From NCBI GenBank assembly GCA_017443235.1, contig JAFSOV010000009.1, positions 1 to 60,360 on the forward strand: DNA of 60,360 nt. The letters are read 5' to 3'. Source of the DNA: Alphaproteobacteria bacterium. GTDB taxonomy: Bacteria > Pseudomonadota > Alphaproteobacteria > Rs-D84. How positions within the stretch are numbered: the first letter of the stretch is position 1; every line of letters starts with the position of its first letter. The position numbers and the translations under genes were made by a program. The notes beneath the pieces are model-generated. The model had not been told where the DNA came from. It did no database searches and saw only the letters and a list, made by a program, of their open reading frames with translations. Below are positions 52,013 to 60,194 of the stretch, in pieces.

Positions 52013-52243
52013 CCAGAATCTTATGGGAAAAACGTTTAGGGACCTTCACAAGTCCATAACAGCAGTCGCAACAATTTGAGGGTTGTTGCTTTTCCCACAC
52101 GATGCATATTGCATCGCACCCCCGCACGCATGTTGGGGGAGCGTTGGCTATACAACAGGCGCAAGCCAAAAGCCAACGGGATTACTGACTGCTGTGATTT
52201 TGTGAACTCCCCCAACTGCCATCAAGATTCTGGCAGTTTTTTT
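52013..52243 (+). ncRNA. Pseudoknotted structured RNA with terminator; Stealth gene leader or stand-alone RNA
   Basis: Not recognised as a known RNA class. Closing helix: 52013-52022 pairs perfectly with 52224-52233 (CCAGAATCTT with AAGATTCTGG). Inside it, GGGA (52039-52042) with TCCC (52208-52211) and TTCACAA (52045-52051) with TTGTGAA (52200-52206), then ACAGCAGTC (52059-52067) with GACTGCTGT (52187-52195). The enclosed junction has four hairpins: GCAACAA with TTGTTGC (52068-52089), GATGCA with TGCATC (52101-52115), CCCCC with GGGGG (52119-52139), and GTTGGCT with AGCCAAC (52143-52177, inner GCAA tetraloop). TGGGAAAA (52024-52031) pairs with TTTTCCCA (52090-52097), making a pseudoknot. Confidence 0.7.
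52215..52243 (+). terminator. Intrinsic terminator overlapping the RNA closing helix
   Basis: ACTGCCA (52215-52221) pairs with TGGCAGT (52231-52237) around a 9-nt loop, followed by T run 52237-52243. Bases 52224-52233, in the loop and 3' stem, also pair with the RNA's 5' end, so the two structures exclude each other. Confidence 0.8.
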
Positions 52244-52268
52244 ATTCACAAAAACAGGAGTCACACAA

Positions 52269-53276
52269 ATGAAAAAAATAGATTTGGTTTATATGTGGGT
52301 TGATGGTAACGATAAAAAATGGCAACAAGAAAAGGCAAAATACCTTGCCATATCGGGCGGAAAAAACAATTTGCCGCATGATGCCACCGTGGATGCACGT
52401 TGGCGCGACAATGACGAATTAAAATATGCGCTGCGCAGCGCGGAAAAATATGTTCCATGGATAAATCACATTTATATTGTCACAGGTTTCGACCAAGTTC
52501 CAAAATGGTTAAACACCGAACACCCCAAAATAACCATCGTTCCACATAAATCAATTATGCCGGCGTCCGCAATGCCAACATTTAATTCAACCAGTATAGA
52601 AATGTGCATCGCCAATATTCCAGGGCTCAGCGAACATTTTTTATTATCAAACGATGATATGTTTTTTAACCGTCCACTTTCCCAAGATTTCTTTTTTGAT
52701 ACCGCCGGACACGCGATATTGCGATACAACAAACGCCACAAAAGAATAACAAATATTGGATTTGATTTAGAACAAGAGCAAAATGATTACCGACAAATAA
52801 TATTACTGTCGCAATATAAAATATCGACAATATTCAAGAAAAATATATACAAATACGTACATTCGCACGGCATAGACCCATATCACAAAAGCAATATCAA
52901 CTGTGTGTTGCAACACCCATTATTTGAACACGAAATCAAACAACTTACAGATTATAAATTTCGACACGGTTGCCAAATACACAGAATCATTTTTGATATG
53001 TACGGCATAATACACGGAACAACACGGCCCATACGTTGCCACGGTATCAAGCAAACAAAAAACAAACTGTGGAATAAAATATATAACACAATACACAGAC
53101 GCAGCATCAAAAACTCACCATGCTACTGCACAGATATTGAAACCGCGAATTTGGATAAAAACACACCACCGATTGTCTGTATAAACGATACAGATGCAAC
53201 AACCGATGAAATGCGCGCGCACAATAAAAAATGGCTTAATCAAAAATTTCCAGATAAATCAAGTTTTGAAAAATGA
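52269..53276 (+). CDS. Stealth-family sugar-phosphate transferase
   Basis: 335 residues, preceded by CAGGAG. Conserved region 1 is KKIDLVYMWVDGNDKKW. Region 2 is ARWRDNDELKYALRSAEKYVPWINHIYIVTG (usual RFRDNDELKYSLRS), then SNDDMFFNRPLSQ (region 3), and a C-terminal NDDM-related part. Stealth enzymes transfer hexose-1-phosphate to build capsular or phosphoglycan polymers in the cytoplasm. No other glycan gene is adjacent; the main glycan cluster is at 30413-35938. It begins 26 bases after the structured RNA, so its message may include that RNA as leader. Confidence 0.9.
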   Translation: MKKIDLVYMWVDGNDKKWQQEKAKYLAISGGKNNLPHDATVDARWRDNDELKYALRSAEKYVPWINHIYIVTGFDQVPKWLNTEHPKITIVPHKSIMPASAMPTFNSTSIEMCIANIPGLSEHFLLSNDDMFFNRPLSQDFFFDTAGHAILRYNKRHKRITNIGFDLEQEQNDYRQIILLSQYKISTIFKKNIYKYVHSHGIDPYHKSNINCVLQHPLFEHEIKQLTDYKFRHGCQIHRIIFDMYGIIHGTTRPIRCHGIKQTKNKLWNKIYNTIHRRSIKNSPCYCTDIETANLDKNTPPIVCINDTDATTDEMRAHNKKWLNQKFPDKSSFEK

Positions 53277-53278
53277 AT

Positions 53279-54649
53279 TTAATTGTGGTCGCGCAAACTA
53301 ACCTCGTCCCCGTCAACAATTACCAATTTGCCGGGTTTGATTTCGGTCATTTTTGCAACCGCGTTAATATCGCGCAATGCGAACAAATCCGGCGTATAGA
53401 CCGGAATAACACCGCGCGACAAACATAATTGATTTGCAACCAAATTATTGTCGCACACCGCAATAATCGGCACATCTGGCCGTCGTGCAGAAATTTGCAT
53501 TGTCGAATCGGCATCGCGCGCAAAAACAATTATCGCCGTTGCATGATTCAAATGCGCCATAGATGATACAGAACGCGACCAATCATTTTCCGGGGCGTTT
53601 TCCGTCCGCACCCAATCATTGACGTGTTCAATGGCATCCATATCGGTAAAAGACAAAATCTTGTCCATTGTTTCAATAACTTTTAATGGATGCGCACCAA
53701 TCGTTGTTTCTTCGGATGTCATGGTTGAATCAACCCGCAAATATGCCGCATTGGCAACGTCACTTATTTCCGCACGTGTTGGAAATTCACTTTCCACCAT
53801 TGACCCCAGCATCTGGGTTGCCATAATAACCGGGCGATTCAATCGCCGACATTCACGAATAATTTGACGCGAAATTGCCGGGACCTGTTCAAAGGGCAAT
53901 TCGACCGCCAAATCGCCACGCGCAATCATAACCCCATCGGCCGCAGACGCGATTTCCGCTATTCTGGTTACGGCGTTACGTCTTTCTATTTTTGCCATAA
54001 TCTTGATTGGCGCCGATGTACGTTCTGTAATAAAGTCGCGCACCATCGCGATATCTTCGGGACGTTGCACAAAAGACACCGCAACCCAATCCGGATTTTT
54101 GGTCAACGCATATTCTAAATCCGCCCTGTCCTTTTGTGTCAAAACCGATGTTTTTATTTCTGTATCCGGCAGGTTAAATCCGCGTCGCGACCAAATTTCT
54201 GTGCCGCGCACAACCCGTGTTTTAACCGCATCGGGCGCGACATCTGTCACCTGCATTTCTATTTTACCGTCGTTTAATAATATCCGGTCCCCAATCCGCA
54301 GTGACGCGATAACATCGGCATCGGGCATATTTACACGCCAAGAATTCCCCGGTTCCGGATTCGAATCGAATGTAAAGGTTTGCCCTGGGGAAATTGAATA
54401 TTTTTCTTCGGTTGCAAAATTGCCTATACGATGCTTTGGCCCCTGCAAATCAATCATAATTCCAACCGGCATCCCCAATTTCCCGGAAATCCGTCGAATC
54501 GCATCAATTTTTTTACCCTGAACATCACCGGTATCGTGACTGAAATTTATACGAAACACATTTACCCCACCCAGAATCATTTGACGCAATACCGCGTCGC
54601 TGTCCGAACTGGGGCCAACTGATGCGGTAATTTTGGTAAATCTGGGCAT
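53279..54649 (-). CDS. pyk: Pyruvate kinase
   Basis: 456 residues. Signatures: KITASVGPSSDSDAVLRQMILGGVNVFRINFSHD, IMAKIERRNAVTRIAEIASAADGVMIARGDLAVELP (catalytic Lys and Glu/Asp ligands) and ATQMLGSMVESEFPTRAEISDVANAAY. The B domain between them is present. Converts phosphoenolpyruvate to pyruvate with ATP formation. Ends two bases from the Stealth stop (convergent). Confidence 0.95.
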   Translation of the reverse strand: MPRFTKITASVGPSSDSDAVLRQMILGGVNVFRINFSHDTGDVQGKKIDAIRRISGKLGMPVGIMIDLQGPKHRIGNFATEEKYSISPGQTFTFDSNPEPGNSWRVNMPDADVIASLRIGDRILLNDGKIEMQVTDVAPDAVKTRVVRGTEIWSRRGFNLPDTEIKTSVLTQKDRADLEYALTKNPDWVAVSFVQRPEDIAMVRDFITERTSAPIKIMAKIERRNAVTRIAEIASAADGVMIARGDLAVELPFEQVPAISRQIIRECRRLNRPVIMATQMLGSMVESEFPTRAEISDVANAAYLRVDSTMTSEETTIGAHPLKVIETMDKILSFTDMDAIEHVNDWVRTENAPENDWSRSVSSMAHLNHATAIIVFARDADSTMQISARRPDVPIIAVCDNNLVANQLCLSRGVIPVYTPDLFALRDINAVAKMTEIKPGKLVIVDGDEVSLRDHN

Positions 54650-54672
54650 TTTTACAATCTCTCGGGTTTTTG

Positions 54673-54700
54673 TTGATTTTTATGTTTTATTGTATATCAT
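54673..54700 (+). promoter_or_regulatory. Promoter of gapR
   Basis: TTGATT (54673-54678), a 16-bp spacer and TATCAT (54695-54700), with AAGGGG and the ATG at 54733. Confidence 0.6.
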
Positions 54701-54732
54701 AAAACACAAATTTAGACAAGGGGAAAACATCT

Positions 54733-54981
54733 ATGAAAAACGCAAATCATGGGGCATTTGATAACCAACAATTACTTGGCATTATTGAACGCATTGAAAA
54801 ATTAAATGAAGATGCCGCCGCCATCGCCGCAGACATCAAAGAAATTTACAGCGAGGCCAAATCCGCCGGATTCGATCCAAAATATATCCGTCAAATGATA
54901 CGTCTGCGCAAAATGGACCCGGACGAATTGGATGAAACCGATGAATTGACCCAAATGTACCGCAATGCATTGGGTCTATAG
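54733..54981 (+). CDS. gapR: GapR-like DNA-binding protein (DUF2312)
   Basis: 82 residues. LLGIIERIEKLNEDAAAIAADIKEIYSEAKSAGFDPKYIRQMIRLRKM is the DUF2312 signature, a long coiled coil. In Caulobacter GapR clamps overtwisted DNA ahead of replication forks and RNA polymerase. Found almost only in alphaproteobacteria. The next gene starts one base after its stop. Confidence 0.93.
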   Translation: MKNANHGAFDNQQLLGIIERIEKLNEDAAAIAADIKEIYSEAKSAGFDPKYIRQMIRLRKMDPDELDETDELTQMYRNALGL

Positions 54982-55296
54982 ATGAAGAAATTCACAAAAA
55001 CCATCGAAAATTTTGAATGCGCCCATTGTGGCGCGATGGTTTTTGGTAACGGTTATACGAACCATTGTCCGCGGTGTCTGTGGTCGCGCCATGTGGACAA
55101 CAACCCGGGTGACCGTGCATCAAATTGCGGTGGTATGATGGCACCAATTGCGGCAACACCCGATGGCGATGGATTTGTTATAACCCACAAATGCGAAAAA
55201 TGCGGCAAGACGATTAAACAACACTCATCCGCAAATGATGACATTGACGCGATTATCGCTTTGACCACAAATGGTGAATTTATATTTGGAAAATAA
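54982..55296 (+). CDS. RNHCP-domain protein
   Basis: 104 residues. N-terminal FECAHCGAMVFGNGYTNHCPRCLWSRHVDNNPGDRAS, with CxxC pairs and the RNHCP core, then a second CEKCGKTIKQHSS zinc-ribbon-like pair. The Cys residues likely bind zinc. Function unknown; widely found in bacteria. It begins directly after gapR and is followed five bases later by comEC. Confidence 0.88.
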   Translation: MKKFTKTIENFECAHCGAMVFGNGYTNHCPRCLWSRHVDNNPGDRASNCGGMMAPIAATPDGDGFVITHKCEKCGKTIKQHSSANDDIDAIIALTTNGEFIFGK

Positions 55297-55301
55297 ATTT
55301 T

Positions 55302-57233
55302 ATGCGCGATTGGTTTAATGCACAAAAATTAAACGTATTTTTATGGGCGCCTATTTTTCTGGCGTTTGGTATGGCGTGTTATTTTTCTGTTGGTCCCGAA
55401 CCCAGTATAGTAAAACTAATCGCATCTTTTATAATTGGCACCGGCGGAATTATATTATTTCGCAAGATTCCATTTGTTGCGTTGATGATGTCTTTTGTAT
55501 TTGGTTTTGGATATGCCGGTATTTACGCGCACATCAAAAACACTCCGCAATTATCACACGATTTACATGGCGTTGAAATAACCGGACGCATCATAGATAT
55601 TGACCATACAGAAGAAAAAATGCGTGTACACCTTAAAACAGACGACTATGGGATTATTCGTGTATCCACAACCGATAAAATGGAACTAAAACCGGGCGAT
55701 ATTATTTCCGGCGAAGGTGGCCTGTTCAAACCAAAACCCGCCGATGTTCCGTATGGTTTTGATTTTGCACGCCATGCATATTTTAATAACCTTACTGCCA
55801 ATGGATATATAAAAGATATAAAAATGGTCTATACGGCGAAAACCGACGTATACAGCCCACGACAATATATAAAAACAAAATCAAATTCTTTTCTTACAGA
55901 TGCGCTTTTGTTGGGCTATAAAAATGCGTTATCGACCGAACAAAGGGACGCATGGAACACAAATGGTGTTGCACACCTGTGGTCCATTAGTGGTTATCAT
56001 ATGACACTGATTGCCGGTTGGTTATTCATAATATTTTATATAATATTCCGTTGCATACCAAGATTGGTTCGGCGCGTACCCGCACGAATTCCGGCAACTA
56101 TATGCTCTTGGGTTGGATTGGTTGGGTATGTATTTATATCGGGCGGTGGCGTCGCAACCCTGCGTGCATTTATAATGGCGACCTTGGTTATGTTGGCAAT
56201 TATACTGGGGCGTGCGGCATTATCCATGCGTATGGCGGCATTGGCATTTATCACAATTGCACTTATCAATCCATATAATGTTATGCGGGCCGGATTCCAA
56301 TTATCTTTTGCGGCAATATTTGGAATACTGTGGTTATGGACATGCGTTAAACCAAACCTGCCCCACAACAAAATATTAAAATATATTTATTCGGCATTTT
56401 TAACAACCCTTGTTGCCACCATATTTACCGCACCGTTTATATTGACGCACTTTGGCGAAATACCCATATACGGCATATTGGGCAATTTGATATTCGTGCC
56501 ATTATTTTCATTTATACTTATGCCATGCGTAATAATTGGAACAATTTGCGCAATTATGGGATTACCCGGCCCAATCGCATTCGCACACACCGTTTATGAT
56601 CATTTATATGGGATTGCCGAAACCGTCGCCAATTTTCCATTTGGAAATTTAAGCCTTGGCACACCACCAAATGTCAGCCTGGTCTTTATGATTATCGGGC
56701 TTTCGTGTTTGATTTTTATGCGTAACGTCGATAAATTCCGGACAATATTCACACGACACATAAATGTATTTATATCAATATTTTTGATTAGTATTGGAAT
56801 TGCGATATGGATGTCATCGCCCCGCCCAATATTTTACATATCACACGACCATAAATTGATTGGCGCGGTCATAGACGGAAAATTAAAATTCAACAAAACG
56901 CACGACAGTGGCAATTACTTTGCATTTGATAATTGGAAGAAAATGAACCGTGAAAAAACCGGCACAGAAAACGAACGCATTCCCAAAGAATCCAGCGTAT
57001 ACACAATTTCGAGACGGTACTGGAAAATAATTTACCTGCCCAATTTTTCATCTGTATCCAAAAACATTATATCAATGTGCCAAGACCCCGAAATAAAATA
57101 TATCGCATCATATTTTGATATAGATTCATCCAAATGCACAACCAAGATAATTCACGGCGGTGCGGTTGTTTATAAATCCGGTCATATTGATTATGTGCCG
57201 TCTAATCGTCTGTGGCATAATCCGCCCGAATAA
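55302..57233 (+). CDS. comEC: ComEC/Rec2-family DNA-uptake channel protein, no nuclease domain
   Basis: 643 residues. Two N-terminal helices, an OB-like DUF4131 domain (about 85-190), then the competence membrane core with VAHLWSISGYHMTLIAGW and eight or so helices to about 510. The soluble end has no HxHxDH metallo-beta-lactamase motif. The family conducts single-stranded DNA into the cytoplasm during transformation; the missing domain suggests another nuclease or reduced function. 3' end overlaps truA by 32 bases (convergent). Confidence 0.85.
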   Translation: MRDWFNAQKLNVFLWAPIFLAFGMACYFSVGPEPSIVKLIASFIIGTGGIILFRKIPFVALMMSFVFGFGYAGIYAHIKNTPQLSHDLHGVEITGRIIDIDHTEEKMRVHLKTDDYGIIRVSTTDKMELKPGDIISGEGGLFKPKPADVPYGFDFARHAYFNNLTANGYIKDIKMVYTAKTDVYSPRQYIKTKSNSFLTDALLLGYKNALSTEQRDAWNTNGVAHLWSISGYHMTLIAGWLFIIFYIIFRCIPRLVRRVPARIPATICSWVGLVGYVFISGGGVATLRAFIMATLVMLAIILGRAALSMRMAALAFITIALINPYNVMRAGFQLSFAAIFGILWLWTCVKPNLPHNKILKYIYSAFLTTLVATIFTAPFILTHFGEIPIYGILGNLIFVPLFSFILMPCVIIGTICAIMGLPGPIAFAHTVYDHLYGIAETVANFPFGNLSLGTPPNVSLVFMIIGLSCLIFMRNVDKFRTIFTRHINVFISIFLISIGIAIWMSSPRPIFYISHDHKLIGAVIDGKLKFNKTHDSGNYFAFDNWKKMNREKTGTENERIPKESSVYTISRRYWKIIYLPNFSSVSKNIISMCQDPEIKYIASYFDIDSSKCTTKIIHGGAVVYKSGHIDYVPSNRLWHNPPE

Positions 57234-57945
57234 AATAAAGACCCGCCGCCGGTGCGGTTGCCCCCGCCGATGAACGGTCACGGGCCGCAAAAATTTCATT
57301 TATGTTATGGGACGCGCCCAATCCTAATTCCACCAAAGTCCCGACCATATTTCGAACCTGGTGATGCAGGAATGACCGCGCCGAAAATTCGAAAATCACT
57401 AAATCACCTTTTTGCTCTATACGGCACGAATCCAGGGTTTTTATCGGGCTTTTGGCCTGACACTGCGACGCACGAAACGATGTCCAATCGTGTTCACCGG
57501 GCAATAATTTGGCCGCATTGCGCATCGCATCTATATCCAATTTTTTCGGCACCCACCAAACACGATTTTTATCCAAAACCGGTTTTGCCGAACGATTCAA
57601 TACAATATACTTATAATGCCGCATAGTGCAGGAAAAACGCGCATTAAAATCACCGGGAACAATTTCGCAATCCAGAACCGAGACCGGCGCATTATTCAAA
57701 TAGAAATTCAACGCCCGCATAACCGTACCCGCATCGAATTCTTTATCCAAATCAAAATGCGCAACCATACCGATTGCATGTACCCCGGCATCGGTCCGCC
57801 CCGCCCCCACAACGTCCGGACGCACACCACAGAATTGTTCAATGGCATCTTTTAATAAAGATTGTACAGATGGGCCTTGGGTATTTTCCTGCCACCCAAT
57901 TAAATCCGTTCCATCATATTCCAAAATAACTTTATACCGTGCCAT
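57202..57945 (-). CDS. truA: tRNA pseudouridine synthase A
   Basis: 247 residues from the ATG at 57943-57945, which shares a base with the fmt stop (TAATG); 18 further codons upstream lie inside fmt. ARYKVILEYDGTDLIGWQ, GAGRTDAGVHAIGMVAHFD (catalytic Asp), FNARFSCTMRHYKYIV and FLHHQVRNMVGTLVELG are canonical. Makes pseudouridine at positions 38-40 of tRNA anticodon arms. Confidence 0.95.
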   Translation of the reverse strand: MARYKVILEYDGTDLIGWQENTQGPSVQSLLKDAIEQFCGVRPDVVGAGRTDAGVHAIGMVAHFDLDKEFDAGTVMRALNFYLNNAPVSVLDCEIVPGDFNARFSCTMRHYKYIVLNRSAKPVLDKNRVWWVPKKLDIDAMRNAAKLLPGEHDWTSFRASQCQAKSPIKTLDSCRIEQKGDLVIFEFSARSFLHHQVRNMVGTLVELGLGASHNINEIFAARDRSSAGATAPAAGLYFIRADYATDD

Positions 57946-58748
57946 TATTCTCCAAACTTTACTTCTGTGCCATGCAGGCCGTTTACAAAACTTTTCCAAT
58001 CCATGGGGCGTCGCCCTGCGGGTTGAATTGTGATAATTTCCAACCGGTCACCGTTCATTTTGGTCTTTAATATCTTGACATCTGTGCCGTTTATTTTTGT
58101 CCGCCCCGCACCAAACGCACGCACCAAATTATGAATTTCAATTGGCGATTTTTTCCAATCTATTATTTCATCGTATACGCCGGTTTTCGCCGTATAGACG
58201 ATTTTTCCACTTTGCGGAACCGGTGGAAATTTTTCTGGCGCGGCCATATATTCTAAAATCATATCGGCACCGATTTTTGAAACTTTTTCTTCAACCGTTT
58301 CATTTGTATCATCAATATCAATATCGAATTTTTTGCACATCAAAATATCACCGGCATCCAATTCATTTGTCATTTTCATTAAACACACACCACTTTCAGC
58401 ATCACCATTTTTAATCGCGGTGCGAATCGGTGATGGCCCACGATAGCGTGGCAACAAACTGGGGTGCAAATTTACACACGGTGCAGAATTCAAAACATTG
58501 TCGCGCAATATCGCACCATACGCCGCAACAAAGACCATATCGGGTTTGAAATTATATTCGCTTGGTTTATGGTACACCGGCAACCCGTGCGATTCGGCCC
58601 AAATATGCACCGGGGATTTTGTAATGATATGTTTGCGCCCGACCGGCTTTGGTGCGCGGGTAAAGACCGCCAAGACATCGTGCCGCCGGGCAATCTCATC
58701 AAATATTGGCACAACAAAATCGGGGGTTCCCATTAAAACGACTTTCAT
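57945..58748 (-). CDS. fmt: Methionyl-tRNA formyltransferase
   Basis: 267 residues, about 40 shorter than usual with a trimmed C-terminal domain. MKVVLMGTPDFVVPIFDEI starts the Rossmann fold. The active site is in NLHPSLLPRYRGPSPI (Asn, His) with Asp in NELDAGDIL. Formylates initiator Met-tRNA using 10-formyl-THF. Coupled to def by ATGA overlap and to truA by TAATG. Confidence 0.94.
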   Translation of the reverse strand: MKVVLMGTPDFVVPIFDEIARRHDVLAVFTRAPKPVGRKHIITKSPVHIWAESHGLPVYHKPSEYNFKPDMVFVAAYGAILRDNVLNSAPCVNLHPSLLPRYRGPSPIRTAIKNGDAESGVCLMKMTNELDAGDILMCKKFDIDIDDTNETVEEKVSKIGADMILEYMAAPEKFPPVPQSGKIVYTAKTGVYDEIIDWKKSPIEIHNLVRAFGAGRTKINGTDVKILKTKMNGDRLEIITIQPAGRRPMDWKSFVNGLHGTEVKFGE

Positions 58749-59245
58749 TTGCGACGCCTTACCTTGCGCATAACCATTTCCCGCTTTGCCGCCGGCAAAA
58801 GGTCAACAAATAAAATTCCGTCTAAATGGTCCGTTTCATGTTGAACAATACGCGCCATAATTCCCGACATTTCGGCGGCATATTTTTTACCGTCCACGCC
58901 CGTCCATTCTACACTGACAACCGCCGGACGCGACACATTGGCATAGACCGGCAAATCATCCGCCCCCAATACAGACAGACATCCTTCCTCCATAACAACC
59001 GTGTCAGGCGAACGCGATGTTATACGCGGATTTATCATCTTAAAAACCTTGCCCGAATCGGGTTCCATCATAACCAAGAACCGTTTAGTCACACCAACCT
59101 GGGGCGCGGCCAGGCCAACGCCATTTTGGTCGCGCATCATTTGAACCATTTCGTCCATGTTTTTCAAAATCTCTGGGGTGATATCGTCAACGGGCGCACA
59201 TTTTTCCCGCAACACCAAATCACCACAAAGTTTCATTTGCAACAT
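58745..59245 (-). CDS. def: Peptide deformylase
   Basis: 166 residues. The three motifs are GVGLAAPQVG, EEGCLSV and QHETDHLDG, with Cys and the two His binding metal and Glu catalysing. Removes the formyl group from nascent proteins; paired with fmt in one operon. Start follows AAAAGGATTT. The promoter is TTGTCA (59290-59295) with TATCAT (59268-59273), the -35 lying inside rmuC. Confidence 0.95.
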   Translation of the reverse strand: MLQMKLCGDLVLREKCAPVDDITPEILKNMDEMVQMMRDQNGVGLAAPQVGVTKRFLVMMEPDSGKVFKMINPRITSRSPDTVVMEEGCLSVLGADDLPVYANVSRPAVVSVEWTGVDGKKYAAEMSGIMARIVQHETDHLDGILFVDLLPAAKREMVMRKVRRRK

Positions 59246-59295
59246 ACATAAATCCTTTTATAATGAAATGATAGCAAAGGATTTCTAAATGACAA
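59237..59295. promoter_or_regulatory. Overlapping promoters of def and rmuC
   Basis: Rightward: TTGCAA (59237-59242), 16-bp spacer, TATAAT (59259-59264). Leftward: TTGTCA (59290-59295), 16-bp spacer, TATCAT (59268-59273). Each -35 lies in the other gene's start region. Confidence 0.6.
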
Positions 59296-60167
59296 CTTAT
59301 ATTTTAATTGTGATGTGTGCGGTTATAATCGTGATGTTGGGCGCATTATTGATGCGGCCGGCTCAAATAGATATGTCGGCCCTGCGTGAAGACAACACAC
59401 GCCTGCGCGAACGTTTGGCGGAAAGACTCGGTGTATTGGCCCAAAACGCGAACGAATTAAAAAGTATAAGTGCAGATATTGCGAATTTCAAAAACATCCT
59501 TATGGGCAACAAACAGGCACGCGGCACATTCGGCGAAAAACAACTGGAAGATTTGGTTGCCGACATCATGCCCCCGGAAACATATGCGTTTCAATCTGTT
59601 ATGGAAACGGGTGTCCGGCCCGATTGCATAATTCGCCTGCCCTATCCGCCGGGCGATATGATAATCGACAGTAAATTTCCATTGGAATCTTATTCCCGCA
59701 TGACAACCGGCGACAACCCGGAAATGTACCGCAAGCAATTTGAATTGGACGTGCGCAAACATATTGACGCAATTGCCGAAAAATACATTATCCCCGGCAA
59801 AACGGCCGAGAGCGCAATGATGTTTATCGCCAGTGAATCCATATTTGAAACACTGCACCGTGAATTTCCGGCGGCGGTGGAATACGCCAACCGCAAAAAA
59901 GTATTTATTGTTTCGCCGTCTACACTGTGGGCAACATTAAATACAATTCGTGCGGTCCTGTCCGACATAAAAATCAAACGCGTTGCCGGTCAAATTAAAC
60001 GGGAATTAGATATGTTGCTAACCGACCTTTCGCGCCTGGCGGAACGCGCGGCCAAGGTTTCACAACACTTTAATATGGCACAGACCGACATAGAACAATT
60101 ACAAACATCGGTAAATAAAATCACCCCCCGCGCAGAAAAATTGAAGGAACTGGATTTTGATAAATAG
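59289..60167 (+). CDS. rmuC: RmuC-family DNA recombination protein, short form
   Basis: 292 residues against 400-500 in most members. One N-terminal helix (TYILIVMCAVIIVMLGALLM), a reduced coiled coil (to about 75), then the RmuC domain: RGTFGEKQLEDLVADIMPPETY, RPDCIIRLPYPPGDMIIDSKFPLESY, FIASESIFETLHREFP and SPSTLWATLNTIRAVL. It limits recombination at inverted repeats and has a nuclease-like fold. The stop TAG merges into a TTAGTGG repeat tract. Confidence 0.92.
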   Translation: MTTYILIVMCAVIIVMLGALLMRPAQIDMSALREDNTRLRERLAERLGVLAQNANELKSISADIANFKNILMGNKQARGTFGEKQLEDLVADIMPPETYAFQSVMETGVRPDCIIRLPYPPGDMIIDSKFPLESYSRMTTGDNPEMYRKQFELDVRKHIDAIAEKYIIPGKTAESAMMFIASESIFETLHREFPAAVEYANRKKVFIVSPSTLWATLNTIRAVLSDIKIKRVAGQIKRELDMLLTDLSRLAERAAKVSQHFNMAQTDIEQLQTSVNKITPRAEKLKELDFDK

Positions 60168-60194
60168 TGGAAAGTGGTTAGTGTTAGTGGTTAG
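60165..60194. repeat. TTAGTGG microrepeat between two stops
   Basis: TAGTGGAAAGTGGTTAGTG, then TTAGTGGTTAG. The first bases are the rmuC stop (60165-60167), and the last TTA is the TAA stop of the minus-strand partial gene (60191-60193). Confidence 0.55.

Noticed and set aside
52013..52243. Structured RNA as 6S, tmRNA, RNase P, SRP or glmS
   Set aside because: It lacks the T-arm TTCGA and tag frame of tmRNA, GAGGAAAGTCC of RNase P, the single long bulged hairpin of 6S, and the SRP tetraloop core; the gene downstream is not glmS.
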